Assembly (NCBI GenBank): GCA_003279845.1
Contig: QCGP01000010.1
Location: 1 to 45,218, forward strand
DNA: 45,218 bases
Direction of reading: 5' to 3'
Source: Prochlorococcus sp. AG-388-F11
GTDB lineage: Bacteria; Cyanobacteriota; Cyanobacteriia; PCC-6307; Cyanobiaceae
Part shown: piece after piece, positions 22,395-31,175 of the stretch
Numbering within the stretch: the stretch's first letter is position 1
How the letters are laid out: the number at the start of each line of letters is the position of its first letter
Program-made: the position numbers and the translations under genes
The notes under the pieces: model-generated
What the model was told of the DNA's origin: nothing
The model's database searches: none
Seen by the model: the letters and a program-made list of their open reading frames with translations, nothing else

Positions 22395-23123
22395 ATGGCT
22401 ATTAAAGATCATAAAAGTTTGCAAGACTCAAGAATTCTTCTTGTAGAGGATGATAAGAGTATTAGGCTTACAGTCAGTGAAACCTTGAGCAGCGAAGGTT
22501 TTAGAGTATCAAGTTTCAAAGACGGTTTAAGTGCCTTAGATTTTATTAATAATGATATTAAAAAAGATGTTGACCTAATAATTCTAGATTTAATGTTGCC
22601 AGGACTAAATGGATTAGAGTTATGTAGAAAAATAAGAAATGATGAAGACTATACACCCATACTAATTTTGAGTGCTAAAGATAATGAATCAGACAGGGTT
22701 CTTGGATTAGAGGTTGGTGCAGATGATTATTTAACAAAACCTTTTGGTTTAAATGAATTAATTGCTAGATCTAGAGCATTAATAAGAAGATCTAAACGTA
22801 ATAAAAAATATATAGAAAAATCAAAAACTATTCTCGAGTTTAATCATATAAAAATGTTCTTGGAAGAATGTAGGGTAACTTCTTTTGATAGAGAAATAAC
22901 ATTATCTCCAAAAGAATTTAAATTATTAGAGTTATTTATGAAAAATCCAAAAAGAGTATGGTCAAGGGATTTAATACTTGAAAAAATTTGGGAAATTGAC
23001 TTTATTGGTGATACTAAAACTGTAGATGTTCATGTTAGGTGGCTCAGAGAGAAATTAGAAGAAGATCCCTCAGCTCCAAAGTTTCTTAAAACTGTAAGAG
23101 GTTTTGGATATAAGTTTGGATGA
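22395..23123 (+). CDS. phoB: Phosphate response regulator PhoB
   Basis: OmpR/PhoB-type transcription factor that binds Pho boxes when phosphorylated. Receiver domain: acidic pair near 18-20 (VEDD), phospho-acceptor Asp65 in LDLMLPG, Lys115 in LTKPFG. The winged-helix output domain occupies about 145-240 (SPKEFKLLELF, VDVHVRWLREKLE, TVRGFGYKF). 242 residues, normal. Its stop overlaps the phoR start (ATGA), so they are translationally coupled. Genes downstream carry Pho-box-like repeats, its expected targets. Confidence 0.92.
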   Translation: MAIKDHKSLQDSRILLVEDDKSIRLTVSETLSSEGFRVSSFKDGLSALDFINNDIKKDVDLIILDLMLPGLNGLELCRKIRNDEDYTPILILSAKDNESDRVLGLEVGADDYLTKPFGLNELIARSRALIRRSKRNKKYIEKSKTILEFNHIKMFLEECRVTSFDREITLSPKEFKLLELFMKNPKRVWSRDLILEKIWEIDFIGDTKTVDVHVRWLREKLEEDPSAPKFLKTVRGFGYKFG

Positions 23124-24280
23124 AAATGAAAACACTACAAGAAGTATTATTTTTTTTACATCAGAAGTGGAAAATAAAAGTCAAGCATTTTTCTCAATCA
23201 AAAGAAAAAAAATTCGAAGTTGATAAAAATAAGTATAAAAAAACAATTGATTTCCCATTTGATAAAATTAAACCTCAAGAAGTGTTGTCTTGGTTAGATT
23301 ATTCATCGCAAGGGTGGATAATCTTATCTTCTGATCTAACAATAAAATTTATCAATCAGAAAGCTTTATCTCTTATTAGGGTTATCAAATATAAAGATGT
23401 TATTGGAAAAGCAATTAATGATATTAATGAGCTTGAAGTACTTAGTAATAAAATTCTATATTTAAGAAAAAAAGATTTCCCATTCAACCTTGATTTCATA
23501 ATTGCGGGAGTACCCATTTCGGTAAATATTGTTAGAGGAAGGAAAAAGAATTATTTAATATTATTGGAAAGTAAATTATCAATTGAATCGATAAAAAAAC
23601 GACAAAATCAATTAATTAATGATGTGTCTCATGAACTGAAAACTCCTCTTACATCACTTATCTTAATTGGGGAAAGACTTGAATCAGTAGTATCAAAAAA
23701 GGATAGGTATCTTGTTAAAAGACTTAAGAAAGAGTCAAAAAGATTAAGAAAAATGGCCGAAGAGACTTTAGAGCTTTCTAAGCTAGAAAGTAGCGAAGAT
23801 TTTAATAAAAACAAAAAAATATCTATTTCAGATTTGATTATGGAATCTTGGCAAACACTAAAACCGCTTGCAGAAAAAAAGGATATAAAAATAAATTTAT
23901 TTTCTCCAACAAAATATTATATATCTGGGGATATTGAAAATTTAAAAAGAGCATTTATAAATATTTTAGATAACGCTATTCGTTATTCCCCAACAAAAGA
24001 GGGCATACAAATTGAAATTTTTAAGAGAGCTAGCTCTGTTGTTATAAGAGTTAGAGATAAAGGTATTGGATTAGAAGAAAATGAATCAAATGACATTTTT
24101 TCTCGTTTTTATCGTGGGGATCCATCAAGGACTAAATTTAAGAAAAGTGGAAGTGGTTTAGGTCTTTCAATTACAAAAAAAATAATTAATAACAATAAAG
24201 GTTTTATAAAGGCATTTAATCATAAAGATGGTGGAGCGATTATTGAAACTATCTTTCCGTGTCTTAATACAGATTTATAG
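23120..24280 (+). CDS. phoR: Phosphate sensor histidine kinase PhoR
   Basis: Partner kinase of PhoB. A PAS-like region (about 55-150) precedes the dimerisation and phosphoacceptor domain with His171 in NDVSHELKTPLTS, and the ATPase domain with N box (NILDNAIRYSP), G1 (DKGIGL) and G2 (GSGLGLSI). No convincing membrane helix is visible in the 386 residues: the N terminus is basic and only weakly hydrophobic. Sensing may therefore be indirect through phosphate-transport components. Ends convergent with the next gene, 7 bases away. Confidence 0.9.
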   Translation: MKMKTLQEVLFFLHQKWKIKVKHFSQSKEKKFEVDKNKYKKTIDFPFDKIKPQEVLSWLDYSSQGWIILSSDLTIKFINQKALSLIRVIKYKDVIGKAINDINELEVLSNKILYLRKKDFPFNLDFIIAGVPISVNIVRGRKKNYLILLESKLSIESIKKRQNQLINDVSHELKTPLTSLILIGERLESVVSKKDRYLVKRLKKESKRLRKMAEETLELSKLESSEDFNKNKKISISDLIMESWQTLKPLAEKKDIKINLFSPTKYYISGDIENLKRAFINILDNAIRYSPTKEGIQIEIFKRASSVVIRVRDKGIGLEENESNDIFSRFYRGDPSRTKFKKSGSGLGLSITKKIINNNKGFIKAFNHKDGGAIIETIFPCLNTDL

Positions 24281-24287
24281 GGAAAAT

Positions 24288-24614
24288 TTAAAAAATATTA
24301 GGACATGATTTTTCTGCAATAAATTTTTTTAAATTCAAAACCCCTTCTCTTGTAAAAAGAATGCTTCCTTCTTTGGAGTCATCTGCCCAATAAGAATCTC
24401 TTTTGCCAATAGCTAACCAAAGCCTATCAGGTAATGTTGGCATGTACATACTCTCGAAAGCAGATGTTCCAATGTCATTTTCTTCTTTCATATCTTTGCA
24501 TGCTTCTATCATTAGTTTGGGTCGATTTAAATAATGCCTTACACCCTGCCAATAATATTTTGTTTCAGCTTTAACTGGGGCGATGAATAAAATAATAAAT
24601 ATTAGGTATTTCAT
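24288..24614 (-). CDS. Small secreted protein (108 aa)
   Basis: Short signal peptide MKYLIFIILFIAPVKAE with an AXA-like cleavage site, then a mature domain with two cysteines (IEACKDMK and EKSCPNIF), likely disulphide-bonded, and several tryptophans. Not recognised. It lies within the phosphate cluster between phoR and the phytase-like gene, 77 bases downstream of the latter on the same strand, so it may share its transcript. Confidence 0.6.
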   Translation of the reverse strand: MKYLIFIILFIAPVKAETKYYWQGVRHYLNRPKLMIEACKDMKEENDIGTSAFESMYMPTLPDRLWLAIGKRDSYWADDSKEGSILFTREGVLNLKKFIAEKSCPNIF

Positions 24615-24691
24615 GATTTAACTTTTTTTATTTATAAGAACTGCAAAAAAAGCCACCTTATGTAAAAGGTTACTTTCATTAGTATTTTTAA

Positions 24692-26974
24692 CTAGATTTT
24701 TCCAATATTTAGGAAAAGAGTTTCACCAGTTGATTTCTTTCCAGTCCCATCGTTGTCAGTTGAAATCCATGCTTGCCCTTCGCTTGTTATTGCTAAGCCT
24801 TCAACCTTTTCAAGGATAAAACCACCCGTAGATTTCATTACTGGTTTTAGATCAGTAACTAACTCTTTTTCAACTAAAGGATAAAGTCTGGGAGGAATAT
24901 TAGTCTGAAGACCTTCGAAAATAACATCATCTAAGTCTATTTTATATATAGCTTTCAATTTCGCTTTCTTTCCATAGAAACTATCTCTTTCGATTACATA
25001 AAGTGCCCCGTCATGGTAAGTCAATTCTGAAATGCCAACGCCACCTTTTTTGATCCTATCTAATTGATAATTTACGGCCCCCCACTGTTTGGTTTTTAAA
25101 TTATAGGAAAGGATCTTAGTAGTATTGAAAGTATCATCACCCCAAGGCTTCTGTTGAGCAATATAAAGTATATCCCCATTCCTTGTTATGCCTTCAAAAC
25201 CAGGATTTTTAGCATAATTAAGATATGAAAGTGGTGGAGTTATCTTATCTAAAATTTCACCATCTGAGCTTACATGGTAGATTGCAGGAGGATGTTCATC
25301 TAGCTTTTTCTTGATTCCTTCAGTAGAAATGTAGAATCCACCATTACCATCAGTAGTAATACCCTCTTGATCCATAAATAATGCAGTCTTACCATCTAGC
25401 TTTATATCTATAGCTCTTTCTAATAGTGCTGGGGAAGATGAAGGATCAATAACGTAAATTCTTGGCTGAGTTTTAAAAGTCCCATCATTTACAGCATAAA
25501 TCTTACCGTCATCACCAGCCACCATTCCGCTTATCGCACCCCAAGATACAAATTCGAGGCCATTTTCATTTGTTAAATGTGGGTATGAAGCAGGAGCATC
25601 TTGTAGTTGATAAATAGTCACATGAGAAGATAAACCAGGTTCTTTTTTGTTGTAGTCTTTTTCATTTGCTGAGGCAATTAATCCCCTCTCTGGAATTGCG
25701 ATAAATCCCTCTGGTCCAATGCCTGATGGAAGTAATTGAGTAAGCAAAGGTTGATTTAGTTCTGTGATATCGTAAACAGCTACTATCCCAGCTCGTTCAG
25801 CACCAACAAATAAATAGGGCGTTCCATTAATTTTTGAATATGTAACTGACTCAGGTTCTACTCCCTTTTTACCTGCTCTCCCATCTTGGAAATGACCTAT
25901 TTGTGCAATTGCTCTTTCTAGTCTATTTGCATCTTCATAAACTACTGTTCCATCTTTTTTGAAAATAGTCCAGGATCTTGAACCACCTCTTTTTGCCTGA
26001 TTTGGATCAATATGCTTGTAATCGCCTTCATTTGCTGTTGCAAAATGATCATTATCAATCCAAGTAAGACCATCAGGTTCTCTTCTTACATTCTTTAGTT
26101 TGCTTTTAAATTTATGTGCTCCATCTTTCTTTGTATCCATTCCTGCCATTTGTTTTACAACTCCTGCCGAGAAATGTGATATTACATTTCCATCTTTATC
26201 AATTACTGCAAGATGGTTGTTTTCTTGAAGAGAGACAACTGTTTCACCAAGATCATTAATAGCAACGAATTCTGGTTCGGGATCGCTAGGAGCTATTTCA
26301 GATAATCCTGTTAAATCAACTTTTTTTATTGAATTGCATTGTATTTTTCCTCTTTTGTTTAACTTCACAAGAGAAACATAACCTGCAGGATTAATTTGAA
26401 TGCCATTGTCATCAATTTGAGGGATAAATCCATTTTTATATTCTTCATCCCTCTCATTCTCTATAGCGACAGCTAGAAATGTTCCGTCTGGTGAAACAAA
26501 AACGCTATCAGGCTGCCCACCTAAATCACATTCTTTTACTGCTTTTCTTGTTTCTAAATTGTATTGAACTAATGCTCCTGAAGGATTTGTATAACTTTCA
26601 GATGTATTCGAACCGATATAAGCATTGTTTCCAAGTGCCGCAATTCCAGTGGGTTCTGCTTCTAGTTCAACAACTCCCAATGCTTTAGGTTTTGCAGGGT
26701 CTGAGATATCAACTAAACCTACTACTCCTAGATCGCTATCTGTATAAATCAAAGTCTTACCATCTTCTGATGCAGTAACAACTTCTGAAGAAGTTTTGGT
26801 GGTAGATTTTGTTCCTTTTGGTAAATTATCACTTACATTAAAAGAGGAAATTCTGTTGAAGTTTTTTTCATTGGCCCAATATTTTGTATTCCAATTTGCA
26901 AATCCGCTACTTGTAGAGGAGGCGACAATTGCAAGTAATGCTGAAAAACTTGCAAGAGCTAAGGTTTTTTTCAT
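24692..26974 (-). CDS. Secreted phytase-like esterase-domain protein (760 aa)
   Basis: A signal peptide (MKKTLALASFSALLAIVASS) directs export. The N-terminal two thirds form a beta-propeller of the choice-of-anchor-I type (repeated segments such as GLVDISDPAKPKALGVVEL and IAVYDITELNQPLL). The C-terminal third (from about residue 465, VSWGAISGMVAGDDGKIYAV and GFEGITRNGDILYIAQQK) matches the 'esterase-like activity of phytase' domain. Position beside phoBR and a Pho-box-like repeat at 27037-27054 point to release of phosphate from organic esters under starvation. The activity is inferred from family and context. Confidence 0.8.
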   Translation of the reverse strand: MKKTLALASFSALLAIVASSTSSGFANWNTKYWANEKNFNRISSFNVSDNLPKGTKSTTKTSSEVVTASEDGKTLIYTDSDLGVVGLVDISDPAKPKALGVVELEAEPTGIAALGNNAYIGSNTSESYTNPSGALVQYNLETRKAVKECDLGGQPDSVFVSPDGTFLAVAIENERDEEYKNGFIPQIDDNGIQINPAGYVSLVKLNKRGKIQCNSIKKVDLTGLSEIAPSDPEPEFVAINDLGETVVSLQENNHLAVIDKDGNVISHFSAGVVKQMAGMDTKKDGAHKFKSKLKNVRREPDGLTWIDNDHFATANEGDYKHIDPNQAKRGGSRSWTIFKKDGTVVYEDANRLERAIAQIGHFQDGRAGKKGVEPESVTYSKINGTPYLFVGAERAGIVAVYDITELNQPLLTQLLPSGIGPEGFIAIPERGLIASANEKDYNKKEPGLSSHVTIYQLQDAPASYPHLTNENGLEFVSWGAISGMVAGDDGKIYAVNDGTFKTQPRIYVIDPSSSPALLERAIDIKLDGKTALFMDQEGITTDGNGGFYISTEGIKKKLDEHPPAIYHVSSDGEILDKITPPLSYLNYAKNPGFEGITRNGDILYIAQQKPWGDDTFNTTKILSYNLKTKQWGAVNYQLDRIKKGGVGISELTYHDGALYVIERDSFYGKKAKLKAIYKIDLDDVIFEGLQTNIPPRLYPLVEKELVTDLKPVMKSTGGFILEKVEGLAITSEGQAWISTDNDGTGKKSTGETLFLNIGKI

Positions 26975-27036
26975 TTAGTGCATAAGGAAACACCTTCTTA
27001 TAGTCCCTTTAAAAAGTTAAGAAAAAAAAATAAATT

Positions 27037-27054
27037 TATTAAGAACAAATTAAG
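27037..27054 (-). promoter_or_regulatory. Pho-box-like direct repeat ahead of the phytase-like gene
   Basis: On the minus strand CTTAATT-TGTT-CTTAATA: two 7-base CTTAA repeats spaced 11 bases start to start, the cyanobacterial Pho-box arrangement. It is 63 bases upstream of the start codon. The second halves depart from CTTAACC. Confidence 0.5.
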
Positions 27055-27073
27055 GTTTTTAGAAGGGAAAATA

Positions 27074-27100
27074 AAAAAAGGCTCCAGTTTTTGGAGCCTT
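27074..27100 (-). terminator. Rho-independent terminator after the porin gene
   Basis: On the minus strand GGCTCCAA and TTGGAGCC-type arms form an 8-bp stem with a short loop, then seven T. It ends the porin transcript and separates it from the phytase-like gene. Confidence 0.9.
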
Positions 27101-27152
27101 TGAATTTTATAAAGTTAATTAAGAAAAGAAATTAAATATTTTCTTAAGTTGA

Positions 27153-28535
27153 CTAGAACTTGAATGTAGCTAATACTCCTACACCTGTATCGTCAGCAGT
27201 AGTTCCAGCATTTTCAGCTACAAACGCAAATGTGTCTATAGTTACTCCATCGTTTATTGGGTAACTATATTTAATTTCATAAGCGTAAATTTCGTCAGCA
27301 TCTTCGTCGATAGCACCATTTGTACCAACTCCAGCTGATAATTCACCTTCTCCTACAGCTGTTGAAACACCAACAGTCCACTGAGTAGATTCTTTATCGG
27401 TAGATAATTCAGGCTCCATAAATTCAATACCACCACTTACGGTAAATTCATCAAAGTTGTAATAAGCTGTGGCCCCAACGTATGTTTTATCGTTGCTTGC
27501 TGATGCATTATCAACTGCTTGGGTAGATCCACTTGCGCTAGATCTGTCTTCTTTCATTGAGTAAGCAAGTGTTACCCCGTAAGAATCAGATTCATAACCC
27601 AGTGCAACACCGTAATAATCATCTCCTTCTTCTGTAAACATACCATCTGATGTAGCGCCCTCATTTGCTGATATACCAAGACCTACAGACCAACCGTTAT
27701 CAAAATCTTTTCCAGCACTGAAAGAAACATCTCCACTAAGGTCAACTGAGTTTGCAGCACCGCAATCACCCAAAGCATCAACTACATTTCCGTATGAACA
27801 TGCATTTGGCCAATTCTTAGAAGCATCCATTGAGTCACCAACAGAAAACTTCCAATCGCCTACTGGGAATGTATAGTTGACATCTTCCATGTGGAGATCT
27901 TCTGAAGATTCACCTAATGGATCAGTAAGTGCAGCTACGGAGTCGGAAACCTGATTACCAGCAGCTAATTCAATGTTAAGCTTGTCTTCGCCAGTGAAAC
28001 TTGTATTTAAATCAATTTCATAGTGATAATTCAACATAAAACCATCACCAGTCGCTTCATTTTCATCATTATCTTGACTATCCTTTGCTCCTAAAAGCAT
28101 CTCAACCTTTCCAGATAATGTTGTTGTATCAGAGAAAGAACCAGCTTCAATGCCGTTAACACGAGCTTCGAGGCCATCAACTCTTCCTTTCATAATTGCC
28201 AACTCAGAACCAAGCTCATCGCTTAATCTGTCTATTTGAGCTACGTTCATTAAGCCTTCACCACCTGCAATTAAGTTGTTTAATTCAGCAGCAGCTTCTA
28301 AACGAGTAACTGAGTCCCCATTGAATTTTGGACTATTTGTAAGATCCTTTAATGAATCGTAAGCCCAATCTCCTGGGATTAAAGTATCTGATTTGAAATC
28401 ACCTAAAGATACTAAATCATTAGAATTTGAGAATTTACCAAGATCAGAAGTATTGATCTCAGATGCGTTTACTGCGACACCTGATGCCAAAGAAATGATG
28501 GCAGGAGCAGCAATTAATTTTTGAAAAAGTTTCAT
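27153..28535 (-). CDS. Outer-membrane porin with SLH domain, phosphate-stress type
   Basis: Cyanobacterial SLH-OprB-like porin. Signal peptide (MKLFQKLIAAPAIISLASGV), an SLH domain that anchors to the cell wall (about 50-85, DWAYDSLKDL and SVTRLEAAAELNNLI), a short coiled coil (SDELGSELAIMKGRVDGLEA), then an acidic beta-barrel of alternating strands ending with a terminal phenylalanine (VLATFKF), the usual barrel-insertion signal. The ATG at 28535 replaces an upstream TTG. Its location between pstS and phoBR and the Pho-box-like repeat at 28588 fit the phosphate-induced porin (phoE-like) of Prochlorococcus. Confidence 0.85.
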   Translation of the reverse strand: MKLFQKLIAAPAIISLASGVAVNASEINTSDLGKFSNSNDLVSLGDFKSDTLIPGDWAYDSLKDLTNSPKFNGDSVTRLEAAAELNNLIAGGEGLMNVAQIDRLSDELGSELAIMKGRVDGLEARVNGIEAGSFSDTTTLSGKVEMLLGAKDSQDNDENEATGDGFMLNYHYEIDLNTSFTGEDKLNIELAAGNQVSDSVAALTDPLGESSEDLHMEDVNYTFPVGDWKFSVGDSMDASKNWPNACSYGNVVDALGDCGAANSVDLSGDVSFSAGKDFDNGWSVGLGISANEGATSDGMFTEEGDDYYGVALGYESDSYGVTLAYSMKEDRSSASGSTQAVDNASASNDKTYVGATAYYNFDEFTVSGGIEFMEPELSTDKESTQWTVGVSTAVGEGELSAGVGTNGAIDEDADEIYAYEIKYSYPINDGVTIDTFAFVAENAGTTADDTGVGVLATFKF

Positions 28536-28587
28536 GAACCTCAACACGTAAAAATGGATATTATCCGAACATATTTGAACGAATTCA

Positions 28588-28605
28588 GGTTAAGAAACGG
28601 GTAAG
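28588..28605 (-). promoter_or_regulatory. Pho-box-like direct repeat ahead of the porin gene
   Basis: On the minus strand CTTACCC-GTTT-CTTAACC, 11-base spacing, 53 bases upstream of the porin start codon. The CTTAACC half is a perfect consensus repeat. Confidence 0.6.
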
Positions 28606-28637
28606 GTATAAAGTCAAAAAGAAAAATTTAAAGAGAA

Positions 28638-28655
28638 CTTAAACTTCCCTTAAAT
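28638..28655 (+). promoter_or_regulatory. Second Pho-box-like repeat in the porin-pstS intergenic region
   Basis: CTTAAAC-TTCC-CTTAAAT on the plus strand with 11-base spacing. It lies 220 bases from the pstS start and 100 from the porin start, so it may serve either; orientation favours the pstS side. Confidence 0.4.
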
Positions 28656-28771
28656 AAAATACAAAATTGATTGCAAATTTTAAAATCCTTATGATTAAAT
28701 GCTAAAAATTAACCTATTTTATTTTCAAATATTTTTAAAACCAAACGAAAAAAAAGCCCCTTTGATATTTA

Positions 28772-28789
28772 GTTTAAGGTTGGGTTAAG
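28772..28789 (-). promoter_or_regulatory. Pho-box-like direct repeat ahead of pstS
   Basis: GTTTAAG-GTTG-GGTTAAG on the plus strand, that is CTTAACC-CAAC-CTTAAAC on the other, with 11-base spacing. Located about 90-100 bases upstream of the pstS start codon, near where a -35 region would lie. Confidence 0.6.
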
Positions 28790-28876
28790 AACTAATTAAT
28801 TAAAGGATAAACTTTCAATTAAAGATTATTTGTGAATGTATTCAATGCTATATATATGGAGTCTTTACATTTAATC

Positions 28877-29872
28877 ATGACAACCATGAACATAGCTAAG
28901 AAAGCTTTGGTTTTCACTTCTGTAGTAGCCATTGCTGCTGGTACAAGTGTTGCTGGCACAAGTGTTTCTGCTAGAACAAGATTAAGTGGTGCTGGAGCAT
29001 CATTTCCTGCCAAAATTTACACTCGTTGGTTCAAAGATTTATCCACTTCAGGAGGGCCAAGAGTAAACTATCAAGCTGTTGGTTCAGGCTCTGGAAGAAA
29101 AGCTTTTATTGATCAGACAGTAAACTTTGGTGCTTCTGATGATCCTATGAAGGATAAAGATATAGCAAAGGTAACAAGAGGATTAGTACAGATTCCTATG
29201 GTTGGAGGAACTATTGCTTTTGGTTATAACTATGATTGTGATTTGAAACTTACTCAAGAGCAAGCAGTAAGAGTTGCTATGGGTATGGTTAAAAACTGGA
29301 AAGAATTAGGCTGTAAATCAGGTAAGTTAACTTGGGCACATCGTTCTGACGGATCAGGCACAACCAAAGCTTTTACTAACTCTATGGAAGCTTTTTCAAA
29401 AACTTGGACACTAGGAACAGGTAAATCAGTTAAGTGGCCAGCAGGCGTTGGAGCAAAAGGTAATTCAGGTGTAGCAGGTGTTATACAAAATACTCCTGGT
29501 GCAATTGGTTATGTTAACCAGTCTTACATAAAAGGTAATGTCAAAGCTGCTGCACTTCAGAATCTTTCAGGTGAGTTTCTAAAACCATCTGTAGAAGCAG
29601 GAGCTAAGGCTCTTAATGGTATTACTTTAGATGAAAATCTTGCTGGTAAAAATCCTAACCCAACTGCAAAAGGAGCATACCCTATAGCTTCATTAACATG
29701 GATACTTGCTTATGAAGAGGGTAATGGTAGAAACACTAAAGCTATCAAACAAGCCTTTAATACATTGTTAAGTGATGAGTATCAAGATAAAGCTCCATCA
29801 CTTGGATTTGTTCCTTTGAAAGGCGATATTCTTGAGAAATCAAGAGCTGCTGTAAAAAGAATCGGTAAATAA
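28877..29872 (+). CDS. pstS: Periplasmic phosphate-binding protein PstS
   Basis: High-affinity phosphate-binding subunit of the Pst ABC transporter. Signal peptide MTTMNIAKKALVFTSVVAIA followed by an AGTSVSA cleavage region. The mature start LSGAGASFPAKIYTRWF and the phosphate-contact motifs (GSGSGRKAF, FGASDDPM, RSDGSGTTKAF, GNSGVAGVIQ) are all present. The start could equally be the ATG three codons on. pstCAB are not in the window: in this lineage pstS stands apart. Preceded by a Pho-box-like repeat and followed by a terminator. Confidence 0.95.
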   Translation: MTTMNIAKKALVFTSVVAIAAGTSVAGTSVSARTRLSGAGASFPAKIYTRWFKDLSTSGGPRVNYQAVGSGSGRKAFIDQTVNFGASDDPMKDKDIAKVTRGLVQIPMVGGTIAFGYNYDCDLKLTQEQAVRVAMGMVKNWKELGCKSGKLTWAHRSDGSGTTKAFTNSMEAFSKTWTLGTGKSVKWPAGVGAKGNSGVAGVIQNTPGAIGYVNQSYIKGNVKAAALQNLSGEFLKPSVEAGAKALNGITLDENLAGKNPNPTAKGAYPIASLTWILAYEEGNGRNTKAIKQAFNTLLSDEYQDKAPSLGFVPLKGDILEKSRAAVKRIGK

Positions 29873-29890
29873 ACCGTAAGACAAACACTT

Positions 29891-29920
29891 AAAAGGGGGA
29901 ATTTACTTCCTCCTTTTTTT
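29891..29920 (+). terminator. Terminator of pstS
   Basis: G-rich arm (AAAAGGGGGA) and C/T-rich arm (TTCCTCCTTTT) separated by a short loop, then seven T, 18 bases after the pstS stop. The stem is slightly imperfect. It just reaches the stop codon of the convergent chrA gene. Confidence 0.75.
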
Positions 29921-31145
29921 ATGCAAACAAATATTTTGATAAACCCAATATTAAAGAAAAAAGAATAATTATGTATGTTGGAACTACTTTTGAAAAAGAT
30001 AATAGTGTGGAGATTAAAACTATAAAAATAGAGGTGATTAAATGGTATTTTGATGAAAAACTATCTTCAATTAAATTAAAGCCAGAAAAAATAACTGCTC
30101 CAGGAATTGTATTGATTACTCCTTCGATAAAATAATTAACAGATCTAAATCTGTTTTTTATAAAGCCTTTCCCAAAAACAAAAATCAAAATAAAACTTGG
30201 TAAAAATATTGCAAACGTTGATATAAATGAATATTTTAAAGCCTCATTAATACCTCCAATTGAAAAACCTGCTTTATATCCAATAAAACTTGTAGTTAAT
30301 AAGACAGGACCAGGTGTTATCTGGCCAATCATTATGCCATCAATAAATTCATTATTTGTTAACCATCCTTGCGAGACAACATAATCACTCATTAAAGGAA
30401 TTATTACTAATCCGCCTCCAAATATAAAAAGTCCCGATTTAAAAAAGAATAAAAATAGATTAAGGTAATTTATTAAAAACTTTGAGTTTAAAGAATCCTT
30501 CAAAAAATTATAGAACTTAAAAATATCTAAAAAGAGTGTACTACTCAAAAATGAGGTTGTTGAAAATATAGATAAAGGGACCAAGCTATAAAAAATATTT
30601 TTGAATTTCTTTAAAAATATATTTATCAATCCTGCAATACTAAGAATTGTTATGAGTGGAAATTGAATACTATTATATTTAGCAAATATAAGTAGAAATA
30701 ATATTGAGCTGGAGAATAATATTCGATCAAACTTTAATCTTTTTTTTAATAGAACTAATGAGAATGAAAAAATTATCCCTGCAATAATAGGCGGATTAAA
30801 ATAAATTAAATCTGTTAAGAATTTTGATCCAGAACCAATTTGCCAAAAAAAACTAAGAGCTAATACTGAAATGAATCCTGGGATAATGAAACTAATACCT
30901 GATATCAATCCACCAAGATAACCATTGATTTTAAGACCTATATATATTGCCAATTGAGTAGATATTGGTCCTGGAAGTATTTGACATAATCCAATACCTT
31001 TTTCAAAAGATTGATTTGATATCAATTTTTTATTATTTATAAGTTCATCTTCGAATAAGGAAATATGAGCATAGGGTCCTCCAAAACTTAAAATACCAAT
31101 TTTTAGGAAAGTTTTTGCAAGTTCAATTAAGGATATTTTTGCCAT
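29919..31145 (-). CDS. chrA: Chromate transporter-family protein ChrA (CHR, two-domain)
   Basis: Inner-membrane oxyanion efflux protein of the CHR superfamily. Two homologous halves are visible: the first begins [20 protein letters not shown] and has the [17 protein letters not shown] motif; the second, from about residue 240, has [20 protein letters not shown] and [16 protein letters not shown]. About ten helices in 408 residues, full length. Chromate is the classic substrate, but in open-ocean cells beside phosphate and arsenate genes another oxyanion is possible. Thirty bases separate it from arsJ on the same strand. Confidence 0.88.
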   Translation of the reverse strand: MAKISLIELAKTFLKIGILSFGGPYAHISLFEDELINNKKLISNQSFEKGIGLCQILPGPISTQLAIYIGLKINGYLGGLISGISFIIPGFISVLALSFFWQIGSGSKFLTDLIYFNPPIIAGIIFSFSLVLLKKRLKFDRILFSSSILFLLIFAKYNSIQFPLITILSIAGLINIFLKKFKNIFYSLVPLSIFSTTSFLSSTLFLDIFKFYNFLKDSLNSKFLINYLNLFLFFFKSGLFIFGGGLVIIPLMSDYVVSQGWLTNNEFIDGIMIGQITPGPVLLTTSFIGYKAGFSIGGINEALKYSFISTFAIFLPSFILIFVFGKGFIKNRFRSVNYFIEGVINTIPGAVIFSGFNLIEDSFSSKYHLITSIFIVLISTLLSFSKVVPTYIIILFSLILGLSKYLFA

Positions 31146-31175
31146 TAAAATATTCTAATTCCTAAAAATTAGTCT

